This document shows positions 32,063 through 42,489 of a stretch of 64,000 nt of DNA, piece by piece; the first letter of the stretch is position 1; every line of letters starts with the position of its first letter. A program made the translations under genes and the position numbers. Source of the stretch: Morinoia aosen (Eukaryota > Arthropoda > Malacostraca > Amphipoda > Talitridae); contig CM059576.1 in NCBI GenBank assembly GCA_030386875.1, positions 62,681,581-62,745,580 on the forward strand, written 5' to 3'. The notes beneath the pieces are model-generated. The model was not told the origin of the DNA. It did not search any database and saw only the letters and a program-made list of their open reading frames with translations.

Positions 32063-32353
32063 TTACTGCTCCTGTTGGAGGATGCGTGGCGGCCTCCCTC
32101 TGGAGAGACTTCTCGAAAAATCCTCCCGCTGCATCCGCGCAAGCACCTTGACCTCTTGTTTTACATGGTAAAGTATTGTGCCCATGCCCATGGTTATAAG
32201 GACTAGGCCCATAATCAGGATATCGGTGACCCGATCAGGTAACAGCTCCATGGTGGAATTTTCGTTTATCCACTGTTCGTTGATAGTGGTTGAGTGCGTT
32301 GATAACGCCGCCACCAGGGTGTCAACGTCTATGTTGGACTGGGCGTTTCCCAT
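32063..32353 (-). CDS. ORF3: small predicted myristoylated, membrane-spanning protein
   Basis: The ATG is at 32353-32351 (the preceding TTG is not a start); 96 residues to TAA at 32065-32063. It begins MGNAQSN, a good N-myristoylation signal (Gly2, small residue at 6). One hydrophobic segment (about 44-64, ILIMGLVLITMGMGTILYHV) can span a membrane. The tail is basic and Arg/Ser-rich (SRSLSRGRPPR). There is one N-glycosylation sequon (N32-S-T). It sits where env lies in env-bearing elements but is far too short and has no signal peptide, fusion peptide or cysteine pattern, so I do not call it env. Similar short MGN... proteins exist in other insect gypsy-type elements as far as I recall. The role is unknown. 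Confidence 0.7.
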   Translation of the reverse strand: MGNAQSNIDVDTLVAALSTHSTTINEQWINENSTMELLPDRVTDILIMGLVLITMGMGTILYHVKQEVKVLARMQREDFSRSLSRGRPPRILQQEQ

Positions 32354-32365
32354 CAAACTCTCGCT

Positions 32366-32394
32366 CCTGAAAGGAAGGATACAAAAAAGATTAG
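32366..32394 (-). promoter_or_regulatory. Splice acceptor for ORF3 mRNA
   Basis: Minus strand: GCTAATC (branch-point-like), then CTTTTTTGTATCCTTCCTTT and CAG, with the exon starting at 32366, 13 bases before the ORF3 ATG. A strong donor CGTC/GTAAGT in the leader (39241/39240) is the best partner I can see. Confidence 0.65.
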
Positions 32395-33115
32395 CATGAC
32401 CGGTAAATGAAATAAAATAAATACAACATATAATTTGGTATCAAATCTTGGTTGTCTGACAAGAGTCATTTAATCAACCACGATAGTCTCGCATAAAAGA
32501 AATAAACGCTGACCGTATCAAAAAAAATGATTCTAGTCACAAGACACCTGCCTGATGAATTTAATTTAAATTTTGCTGATCGTCGAACATTCTGGATCAT
32601 CGACATTCTAGATCAGCGACATTCCGGATCAGATAAAAATAGCTCAGCAAGATCGCAGCAGCGCATCTCGCAGCAAAATCTACAAGCTCAGCGAACTCAA
32701 TTCGCCGCTTGCTCAAACGTTCACGAATTAAAATGTCAATTTAGCAATACGAATGTCTGAGTGAATTTGAGAAAAAATTTAATGAAACGTCTTAGCGACA
32801 GCTAAACGAGACAGTACAAATTCCTCTGGGGTAAATACCTAAACATTACCTCACATTACTTGAGCATAGCAACAGTAAGACTAACATACAAAAGTACAAC
32901 GCCTAGATTACTGAGATTAATATGAACGCAAACATATTGCATATAGCGAAAAATGCCTCTAAAATTATGATTATATTCCTTAACATTATTGATAAACGGT
33001 AAACAACGGTAAAAAGGTAAAAAAAAACGGTAAAACGGAGTAAATAACGATAAAAAGGGTAATTCGTTACTCGTCGATTAGTTAGAACGTCACATAGTCC
33101 AATGAACTCGTCTTT
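32395..33115 (-). other. Spacer between pol and ORF3
   Basis: About 0.7 kb of non-coding, A-rich sequence within the LTR element. It would be intron in the ORF3 mRNA. Confidence 0.5.
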
Positions 33116-36100
33116 TTAACTCACAGATTTGACCTGTTTGAGTGGTAACAAATGATTAAGATTACTTCTAATAATTTTAGATCCAATTTTAATGTCAGCG
33201 TAATTACGTTTCACTTTTTGGACTACCGCAGGCCCTATCCATGTTAGATCTAATTTAAATTTTTTCCCATGATTTTTCAAAAGAACTCTATTTCCCACGC
33301 TAATATCCTTGTTGCACCGCTTAAGATTTCTATAGAGATTTCGCTCTGTTGTGTTGTTAATAATTAAATTTCTAATATTTTCCACGGTTCGAACGGCTTC
33401 TCTAGCTCTGATATTCACTAAATCTAATTCTTCATCAAAGCTGTAAATGACTGAATCAAAATTTTTGGACTGGTAGTAAGCACACGTATCGCGATTAAAC
33501 ATTACAAAGCTTGGTGTTTCGCCTAACGTAGAATTTAAAGAATTGTTCAAAGCATTTTCGACAACTTCTAATAACTGGTCCCACTCTGCATGAACAAGTG
33601 TATTGACATATAATTTCAAAAGATTCGTAATTTTTTTGTTGTTGCGTTCCACAATAGCATTAGAATGTGGGCTGTAAGCCAAAACTTCCCTTTTTGCAAT
33701 GGCATGTAATTTTGCAAACTGTTTGAGTGCCACTGATTTAAACTCAAGAGCATTATCTGATATGAGCGTCTTCGGAAAACCTAAAAGTGAAAAACAATTG
33801 CTTAAACAAGAAATCACTGTTTCCGTATTTCGATTTGAGATTGCATATAAACGACAAAACCTGGAGAACAAATCAATTACTACCAATATATACTTATTCC
33901 CATTATCAGTTACTTTTAGTGGACCAAGAAGATCCATTGAAACAACTTCGAACGGTGCCTTAGCAATCGGTGCTGTCAAAATTTTAATTGGAACTGATGG
34001 TCTTGCTTTAATAATTTTACACACCTCGCAATGTTGAACAAGTTTGCGCACAATGGTTTTCTCTAACTGATTCCAATATTTTAACTTAAATTTAAACAAC
34101 GTGTGCTTGTAGTCTGCGTGGTATAGACTGTGTATGGCCAGAATAGCCTTACTCATTAAAGAATTTGGTACAACTGCTGTGAGTATTGTACTCGGTCGAT
34201 TATCAATCTCTCTACGTCGATAAAGAATATCATTCAAAATTAAAAATTTTTGCAAGTCTGGTATAGTCGAAACATTGTCATGTAATAAAGCATTCTTAAT
34301 TTCTATGCAAAATGCGTCGTTGTTTTGTTCGTCGATAAACTCCTTAATCGTCCAAGATATCTCAGACTCTCTCGGCACGTAGTCTATCAGCGCCGGTCGT
34401 GCGTCTGGGTCCGCTGCACCGTCAGCATCGTCTCGAGTCGGGGGCAGGTCAACTACCTCGCTTCCTGTCGTGCGTTTGTGTCGTGCTCGAGTCTCCACAA
34501 CACAAACTTCTGATTCAAATGCGGCTTCCAAATCATCACAAGAATTTAGTTCTTTAAGATTTAATTTCTCGTTATTAACAGGTAATCTGCTTAAATAATC
34601 TGCTACAACGTTTTCTTTACCAGGTAGATATTTTACAACCGGATCAAAGGAATGTACATTTATGCACCATCTCGCCATGTTGGTGTCTTCAGGAAGTTTT
34701 TTATTAAAAAGTGGCGCTAAAGGCTTATGATCTGAGTATACCCGGACGGGGTACCCAGTTATTAAATACTTAAAGTGCTTTAGAGCTGAATGAATTGCGA
34801 AGAACTCTTTTTTGGTAGTAGAATACCTTCGCTGGCTCGAATTTAAATTTTTACTATAAAAAGCTATAGGTCTTAGAATTTTGTCACTTGAATCATCCGC
34901 TTGCATTAATACAGCACCAATTCCTGTATTGGAAGCATCAGTGAAAACATGAAAGTCTTTAGTATAGTCAGGATGTCTCAGAACTGTGTCGGAAGTTAAC
35001 AACGACTTCATAAAATCAAAACTTTTTTGACACTCGTCTGTCCAAGTATAAACAACATTCTTCCTCAAAAGGTTGTACAAGGGGTAAGCTACTTCTGCAA
35101 AGTTGGGTAAAAAATTTCGAAAATAATTTGCTAAACCTAAAAACTGTTGCAGTTCCTTCACATTGGTCGGCGCTCGGCAGTCTTGTAACTTTTGTGAGTA
35201 TTTACACTTAATACCGTCGGCGGCAATAATATGGCCCAAATATTCGAGCCCTTTTTTAAAGAAATGGCATTTCTCAAGCTTTAAGGATAATTTACCGGAT
35301 CGCAGCATCTTAAGCACAATTTCTATATCAATCAAGTGCTGATCTTTATTTTTCGAAAACACCAGGATATCGTCTAGGAAGACGAAAGCTAGTTTACCCA
35401 GAATGGGTGCAAGAGCAGAAATCATAACTCTTTGAAATACTCCCGGAGAAGTTGAAAGTCCGAATGGTACACGGCAGAAATGATATTTACGGTAATTTAC
35501 GGTAAATGCCGTGTATTTTCTACTCTCTTTTTCTAACTCTATCTGATGAAATGCCGAGCGAAGATCAAGGTTAGTAAACCACGTGTTACCACCTAACGTC
35601 GATAAAATGTCGTCAATGCGGGGAATGGGGTAAGAATGTTTAATCAAAACCTTATTCAAGGAACGGAAATCTATCACGGGACGCAGATCTCCTGATTTCT
35701 TTTTAACTACAATGACAGGGAAATTAAAGTCAGAGGACGACTCCTCGATTATTCCTTGATCGAGCATATCGTTAGTTATTCTCATTACCTCTTCTTGGTA
35801 CTTATGAGGTATGCGGTAGGGAGCTAAATTTAATACAGGCGCATCAGTCTTCAACTGAATATGATGCTTCAAGATATTCGTTACACCTATTTTTTCGCCT
35901 TCCAAAGTTACTACATCACGGTACTTATTTAACAATTTAACTAAGGGTAATTGTACGTCATCTTCCTTACATGAAATATCATTTACCGACAAGTCACGTC
36001 TTAACTCCTTTTCTCCACTTTCTCCACTTATTAAACCTGCATTTACTTCTGCATTAAAACATAACTCCTTGTCATCAACAAGAATTTCACCTCTGCCACG

Positions 36101-37335
36101 AGTATCAGCCTCCAACTCAAGTTTTCTATTAACAATGGCATTCCTTCCACCACATGTCGATTTAACTTTCGTCGTATCTGACCCCGCGACAGAATTTACT
36201 TCAACATCACTCGCATCTCTGAGCGCTTTTTCCACACTTGTTAAAAATACTTCGCTCTCAATCTCATTAGCCTTTATGAATTCCACATTACATAGCATAG
36301 AATTCTCAGAGAGATACACAGTCTCGTCGCTTGGATTTAGGATCATAACCGGTACCACACCGTCTTCATTTATTTGAACAATTGAGTCTGCTATAAGAGC
36401 ACCATTATCAAGACATCTTTTCTGAATCATGTATTCTCCTGCAATTGGTTTCTTAAGGAAGCCATAAACTACATTAAGTGAATTACCAGGTACTTCAGCC
36501 TGATTGCAATGAACGATTAATTGCTTCGTACTTGTTGACTGAGCCTCAGCCGTCGCTGGACTCTTTTTCCTGCAGTCATCATTTTCTAATTGCCTCTTGC
36601 TTCTTCTCGCAACAGCAATCTCTGACAATAGACAGTCACTATTCACTATTTTTCGCATTATTATTTCTCTGCTTAACAAGGGTTCCATATTTAAATCTTG
36701 AAAAGGAATTGGAATATTATTCCAAAGAAGTTCTTTATCTTTAAAGTTAATAACGGCATCTTTTAATACATCTCGACCCAGTATCAGGTCATAATTAAAC
36801 CTAGCTTCTTTGACAACAAGTGCACTTGTTTTAATTACTTTACTGGTGCCGGGAATTTTAATAGATAACATCACTTCACCTGTGACGTCACTTTTACCGT
36901 TTATTCCTTTTACTCGCAAATTACTCGGCTTTACTTCTTCGCTCAAATTTTTAATCTGCCTGTAACTGATAAGACATTTCTCTGACCCGCTGTCGATCAA
37001 AGCACTTAAATACTGGTCATTATTTTTGATAATAATGGTTGGCTTGTTGCCATCTTTGAATGATACTAACCCAGCATTTTTATTAACATTTTTTACAACG
37101 GATACCGAAAAATAGGATTCGATAGTTTTGCCTTGACAATGATTATTCTCAAGCTCTTCGTCTTGCAACAAGTTATATCGGTTTTTACATCTAAATAAAG
37201 GGTCAACATACGATTTGGTTATCTCGGTGGTATCTGGAATTTTTGCCACGGTCTCTAGTTTAACGAGGTTGGTACCGCTAAATACCTCGGGCTCAATCTG
37301 TTTCAAATCTCCCTTACTTCCTTCATCTAGTTTAA
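33116..37335 (-). CDS. Pol: protease, reverse transcriptase, RNase H, integrase
   Basis: No ATG opens this frame. It continues from gag through a -1 slip at 37330-37336 and ends at 33116, about 1,405 codons. Counting from the TTG at 37306: protease DSGS at 105-108. Reverse transcriptase spans about 490-690 with D581 (NLDLRSAFHQ), VPFGLSTSPGVFQ and FLDD at 643-646 in place of the commoner YVDD. RNase H spans about 780-905 (D790, E834, D859). The integrase zinc domain has H1063/H1068 and C1093/C1096, and the core has D1125, D1184 and E1220. A GPAVVQKVKRNYADI segment near the C-terminus resembles the integrase tail. All catalytic residues are intact. A 380-residue region between protease and RT carries no domain I recognise. 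Confidence 0.95.
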
Positions 37336-38733
37336 AAAACTACTTGACTCACTCTCTGCCCAATGGACTTCACTCCTTCCACGATTAGAACTACCTCTAC
37401 CGCGTAGATACGCTTTATAACTCCTAATCTCCGCACCTGACGCTCTACAGTTTTTTACAATATGAGTTCCGCCGCACGCAAAACATCCTCTCGGAAATTG
37501 TCCTCTCTGACCTTTATACTCACAGTTCCCTAAATTACCTCCTGAATTACCTCCTGAATTTCTTCCTGAATTTCCTACATAACCAGAACTACCGCTATCT
37601 GATTTAACCATGTTGCACTCTAAGGAGCCGCTACTTCGATCTCCTACATAACTGTTTAACTCTCTACCTCTAATTCGGGGATTCCTTAGCCAAGGTCTAG
37701 GAACAATCCTCCTCATTCCTGGTCGATAACTCCTCCGGTAACCTCCTACACTACCGTAGAACACTTCATTGTGATCTGGCTCTTCAAAAACTTCTTCCAA
37801 TTCACTGTTTACCTCACCTACGTAAACTTCACTTTCGTGCCTGACCGGAACTTTTTGCGCAAGGATCTTTTTTGTCTCGGACTGGCTGCGCACAGCTGAA
37901 ATTAACCTAGCTAACAACTCCTCTGCAGTGGAAAATTGTGTTTCAAAAATTTTTCTAGCGAACGACTCATCAAAAAGCGGACCTAACGTTAATAAAGCCA
38001 GACTGTACGACATGCTGTCGCCTACGAATTTTTTTAACTCAGCCTGATTCATGCAGTTTTGAAAATACGCGTGGCGCTGCCACCCTAGCGAGTTTGAATT
38101 AAGAATACTCTCGGTTAGCTTCCTTATTTTCGAAAAAGCATTGACGATCTGAGCAGCTAGTGCATTATTTTTAACTAATTGCAACTCGTTTAGGTCGCAA
38201 GCCAACGCATGAATACTCTTCTCTCCACGTGAAACGTAAATGTCCTCAAGGATCTGAACTACCTGATCAAAAGAATAATTGAGGTCAGCATTAACTAATT
38301 TCGTAACTACGCTATTGAAATCGCCTACGTTCTTGTTAGCCGAGCGTACCAAAAATTCCTTACGACGCTCGTCACTAGTGGCATCAGGCAACAAGGACAT
38401 GTATGCCTTGAGATTCTGTATATGAGTATGAAAACTCTTATTTTCTAGGAACTCTCCATCATGGACTCGTCTTCTTCCCCTGAAGATAGGGAGCTCTGCG
38501 TTCGTCATTATCGTTCCGACAGGAGGTACAATTATATTTGCAGCAATATCACGTGCAAGCTGTGTCGTGTTAACATTACTAGGAACACTAGAACTAGGCC
38601 CTGCTGTGGTTGGGGTCGTCATGGTCGGTACTTGGGTCACACTAGTTACTCTAGGTTTAGAAATACGACCGAATTTAGTTACCGTAGCCTCTGTTCGAAC
38701 TACTTCCTCATCACTATCAAAGTAATCAGACAT
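37327..38733 (-). CDS. Gag
   Basis: The ATG is at 38733-38731 (the preceding TTG is not a start); 468 residues to TAG at 37329-37327. The N-terminus is acidic (MSDYFDSDEE). Residues about 70-280 are helical and resemble a retrotransposon capsid (PIFRGRRRVHDGEFLEN, SVVTKLVNADLNYSFDQVVQ). The C-terminus is Arg/Gly/Ser-rich with one zinc knuckle CFACGGTHIVKNC, spaced CX2CX3HX4C, one residue shorter than the standard knuckle. It forms the particle and binds RNA. The last codons TTT-TTA-AAC-TAG include the frameshift site into pol. Confidence 0.9.
   Translation of the reverse strand: MSDYFDSDEEVVRTEATVTKFGRISKPRVTSVTQVPTMTTPTTAGPSSSVPSNVNTTQLARDIAANIIVPPVGTIMTNAELPIFRGRRRVHDGEFLENKSFHTHIQNLKAYMSLLPDATSDERRKEFLVRSANKNVGDFNSVVTKLVNADLNYSFDQVVQILEDIYVSRGEKSIHALACDLNELQLVKNNALAAQIVNAFSKIRKLTESILNSNSLGWQRHAYFQNCMNQAELKKFVGDSMSYSLALLTLGPLFDESFARKIFETQFSTAEELLARLISAVRSQSETKKILAQKVPVRHESEVYVGEVNSELEEVFEEPDHNEVFYGSVGGYRRSYRPGMRRIVPRPWLRNPRIRGRELNSYVGDRSSGSLECNMVKSDSGSSGYVGNSGRNSGGNSGGNLGNCEYKGQRGQFPRGCFACGGTHIVKNCRASGAEIRSYKAYLRGRGSSNRGRSEVHWAESESSSFLN
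37330..37336 (-). promoter_or_regulatory. -1 ribosomal frameshift site T TTA AAC
   Basis: The heptamer fits X XXY YYZ in the gag frame and touches the gag stop. A -1 slip here continues as CTA-GAT-GAA-GGA into the pol frame. A 6-bp hairpin (CGAGGT...ACCTCG, 37264-37289) lies about 40 nt downstream, farther than usual, so the stimulator is uncertain. Confidence 0.75.
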
Positions 38734-39780
38734 CAATTACTCCTATTTCCTCAATCAATTCAAAAATCTTCCTATTCTTAATAAAACGTCAAAATTCAAT
38801 ATTAATCAAAGATCAATCCAAAATTAATGCATCCCTTCGGAACAAAAATAAAAATAATTTGCCTATCTTCCATCAATAAACAGCGAAATTAATAATTCCA
38901 CCTGAATCAATAATCACAAAATAGTAGCAAAGAATTAATAAAACACACCACTCAATGCAATAAGAAACTAACGTCACTATTAATAGCTTCCGAAGAATTT
39001 AACTTTTTAAACACCACAATCTAATTTAGTCTTGGTGACTGGTCAACAATATTGTGCGGCGTGCACTTGACTTTTGCAGCTCAAGTCAAAGCCTCGACGA
39101 AGGCGTTAGAAAAAAATATTTCTGCCTTACAGCAAATAACATGAATTTCTTTCAATTTAAGACTTCAAAAATTAACATCAAAGTGTTTCAGACACTTCCA
39201 CTAACACTCCTATTCTATTATATAACAATCTGAAACTTACGACGATAATTGAAGGTAAACAGTGGCCAACCAGCTACGTCCAGATTCGTAGGACACGGAT
39301 GTGTCTCTCACAATGCACAGACTGATACTGAATGCCTACAGATTGCAGAGCTATACGGGAAATGGACACGGCAAAAAAATCCGCGGCAGGAAGTGCTACA
39401 AAAAATAAGCTTGCTTCAGACCGAGCTCACTTGCATCTAGCAACAGAAAAAGAATTCTTTTTCAGAAAGACTTATCTGAGAACAAAGATGACAACAGCTG
39501 CTCACGTCGTTTGCAGGCAATGATGGGTTGGGGTGCGGCTGTGGACGTCGGCTGGTACAGCAAGATGGTACTGCGTTGATACTGTGTACCACGTTGAAGA
39601 ATTTATACTTTTTAAATGAAAGTACGTGTCACTTCACTGCTACAGTTAATGATGCAATTTACACTCGTACTGTTTTTGACACAATTTACCCTGGTACTGT
39701 TAGTGATGCAATCGTAGTAATTTATCTCCACACAATATAAATTGTTTGCAGCACTCCACTGATGTATCCCAATTGTTTCT
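38734..39780 (-). other. Gag leader of the LTR element
   Basis: About 1 kb non-coding on the minus strand between the short leader ORF and gag. It contains the GTAAGT donor candidate at 39235-39240. Confidence 0.5.
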
Positions 39781-40005
39781 TCACTGGATATTCGCTGGGA
39801 AAGCAGCGATTTTCACCTCAAACACCAGCTCGATATCGTCGCCGGCTTCATATACCAAAACACGTGTACGCAACGGTAAATCGTGGTGTAGAAAAATGAT
39901 GATTTGGGCGTATGCTTCTTGTAATACTCTTTTCGGTACACTTATTCCGAAAACGATTGTAGTTTCTTGCGGTTGCCAGAGTTGATTGTTATCCCCGGTA
40001 CACAT
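39781..40005 (-). CDS. Leader ORF upstream of gag, unknown function
   Basis: ATG at 40005-40003, 74 codons, TGA at 39783-39781. The peptide (begins MCTGDNNQLWQPQETTIVFG and contains RVLVYEAGDDIELVFEVK) alternates hydrophobic and charged residues like a small beta-rich fold and is acidic. The base composition is more balanced than the surrounding leader, which argues for real coding. It is the second ATG of the predicted transcript, after a 9-codon frame at about 40095. I do not recognise it. It may be translated alone, or form the first exon of a spliced product. Confidence 0.5.
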   Translation of the reverse strand: MCTGDNNQLWQPQETTIVFGISVPKRVLQEAYAQIIIFLHHDLPLRTRVLVYEAGDDIELVFEVKIAAFPANIQ

Positions 40006-40093
40006 CAGGATTTAATACTGTTCAAAATTGCCAGTAATTGGACACTTGCTATCCACTTAACAGTTATGCGAATGTGAGTTCTGTTCGCCACAT

Positions 40094-40106
40094 ACGTCGG
40101 TCACCA
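40094..40106 (-). promoter_or_regulatory. Primer-binding site, tRNA-Trp-like
   Basis: Three bases after the 5' LTR the minus strand reads TGGTGACCGACGT. The complement of the tRNA-Trp 3' end in animals reads TGGTGACCCCGACGT, so this matches except for two missing C residues. Confidence 0.6.
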
Positions 40107-40109
40107 AAT

Positions 40110-40284
40110 ATGCGACCTACGCAGGTAGATGGAAACTCCGGTGGTAGGCTTGGGTGAGATTTATTGTCAGATAGATGTTGTCGGCAGGGAGAGCAAGTTA
40201 GGAATGAGCAACTAAGCCTCGATAATCACGGCTTTTATAGGCACGGTACTGAATACAGATATATAGATATATAGTGCCCGTACA
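40110..40284 (-). repeat. 5' LTR
   Basis: Identical to the 3' LTR except at one base seen (T at 40250). Contains the TATA-like element at about 40259-40275. Confidence 0.9.
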
Positions 40285-40288
40285 TAAT

Positions 40289-42390
40289 TTTATTATACAT
40301 GAAATTGTTATGAGTTCAATTGAGGACGTTTTATATTAGGAAATCTTTAAACCCCAATATGTTGTAGGGCATCTCATGTATCACAATTTTTGCAAATGAA
40401 CGGGTTTTCTTTCTTATGCCATCGAACTTCATCGAGAAATATCCAGTAAAACCTTTGGTAGATAGTTTTATTGGATGTCAAATACCTAAAAAATTTACAA
40501 TGAATTACATGTATCAATGTTGAAATTATCTGTGAGATGGATTTTAATAATTTACATAGTTGTTTTCTTCATGTACTTAATACTTAAAAACCGTTAATTG
40601 CATTTTATTCAAAAACGTGAACAACGAAAGAAAATCATTCTCAAATACCTGTCCAAGACACCTACTGTCATTTCAAATGTCACGCTTTGCTTGCATTACA
40701 TTTTTTAGCCCTAGTGCTTAATATTTGATTTCAAGTCACCAAATTGGTTGGCAGAAATTGGTGTTCTTCAACTTCATGATGTCATTAATCATAAATGGTA
40801 TATAAAAAGTATCATAAAACTTACTCTAAGACAAACCAAAATAATATGTGAATAGTTAAGCACTCTAATGGAAAAACGGAATAACCATATAATTATTCAA
40901 CAGCATGTATACTCTACCATGCATACAGCTGCTAGGTAGCTGCGGCGCGGAAGGAACAGCTCTCCGGAGAAAATGGAACTCTCGGAAGTTCATTTCTCAT
41001 GAACGAGCTCAATTTGTGTCTCGTACAAGGCCGAATAGCGAATCATTCTCGTAAGAATAGCATTAAAGTATTCTTCTCCGTCTCGTTCACAGGGAACAAT
41101 AATGAATAACTATTACTCTGAAGGGGTTTTAGACTAAAAAATAAACCTTTTCCTAAAGCTGAAAGTTTCCTTTTCCAATGAAATAACTTAAAGGCCATTT
41201 AAAGCAAGATATATGGTATAAAAATGTCTTTTAATACGATGAATGACATTTCCTTGGAACGCATTCTTTCTTCAACGCGGTCTCCCTCATCAGTTCATTA
41301 TACAACATAGTCTGAGGAGGTGTGCGACGCTCCTATCACTTGATCCAGTCAACGTTTATTCTTTCACGTATAGAAGGAAAAATGTATATAATAGTTATTT
41401 TTCTGATAAAAACCTTTTATAAACTAATTTTAAGTTATATTTGTTTCAATTTATGGTGCCAATTTTGATTATAAGGTACTACAAAATAGTTCACAGAAAT
41501 TCCCTGGATTGCTACATCAAGTTCCAATTTGCCATTGTGTCCAGGCATAAAAAAGTTCCCTGAAATTCTTCCCTGGCAATGGTACTTATTAAAAATCACT
41601 TCACAAAACAAATTGGGAAACAAATTAATTTTGTTAGATGAGATATGACTGTAGAACCAAACTTGAAATAAAATTTATAAAAACAAGACAACAATCAAAT
41701 GACAAAATGTATGAGCCCAACTTAGCCTTGAAGAAAAAGAGTGATCTAAAAACCAAAGATTACACGTGGTACAAAGATCTGGTCAATTGAAAAGAATGCT
41801 CATCAGTCAATAGGTATTTCTGCTAAGGTACTATGGAGAGTTTGATAGAGAACCAGGGCACTAGTTATGCAAGTCTACTACAGAGATGGTCACTGTCTCA
41901 CTAGTCTCTTCCTCAACTTTGTACTCTTTTACATCCACTTTCTATGCATTACTTGTAGCTCACTATCTTCAACAAGGATAATATATCATAGTATCAAAGA
42001 TTAGAACTACCACATTCTATCATTCTTTTCAATAAAAAGCCAATGGAACTAGTTTACAACCATGGACAGGCATCAATTAAACAGACATAAATTATTATTT
42101 ATTTAAAGAAAGAAATTTAGATATAATAAAACCACATGAGCAAAACAGAACAGAGAGAGAGGAAAAAAATTACATTAATGACATTTAGAGTGAAAATATC
42201 TGAAGCTACAGATTGCTCTTCACCCTAGAGCAATTTTCTCAACATTCTTAACCATTATTACATGCATCAATTTCTCACCTGCTCCAGCACCAATACCTGT
42301 CAGTCAGCATACAAAAGTTGTGATAATATGGTGAGCTTGCTTTTTTCTATTTGTATTCCTTACCAACAACATTTTTCATTTTTTAAAAAT
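40289..42390. other. Intergenic, no gene recognised
   Basis: AT-rich; the small frame 41435-41623 has no family features. Confidence 0.4.
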
Positions 42391-42394
42391 AATG

Positions 42395-42489
42395 GCATTT
42401 GAAGTGTTTCCACCCCACAATGAAAATGCATCATCAATGAAATTGTGTTGCCTCTTGCAATTATATTTACATGTATCATCAACTGTAGA
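42395..42489 (+). repeat. Interspersed repeat shared with 62751-62837
   Basis: CACCCCACAATGAAAATGCA, then ATGAAATTGT and TGTATCATCAA.TGTAGA occur in order in both places. The TTAA element 'E' begins directly after TGTAGA here, while 62837 continues without it. Confidence 0.6.

Larger units (their letters stand above)
30258..40284 (-). mobile_element. Complete Ty3/Gypsy-type LTR retrotransposon (10,027 bp)
   Basis: Two 175-bp LTRs (30258-30432 and 40110-40284) differ at one position that I can find (C at 30398, T at 40250), and the 4-bp duplication TAAT flanks them (30254-30257, 40285-40288). On the minus strand the LTR begins TGTACGGGC. Order in the element: 5' LTR, primer-binding site, leader with a short ORF, gag, pol (-1 frame), spliced-type ORF3, purine tract, 3' LTR. 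The integrase follows reverse transcriptase/RNase H, as in Ty3/Gypsy. The element appears recently inserted and perhaps active. A tRNA-Trp-like primer site suggests relation to the CsRn1-type lineage (inference). Confidence 0.95.

Noticed and set aside
32063-32353. ORF3 of the LTR element as a true envelope gene
   Set aside because: At 96 residues, with no signal peptide, cleavage site or cysteine framework, it does not support an env call.
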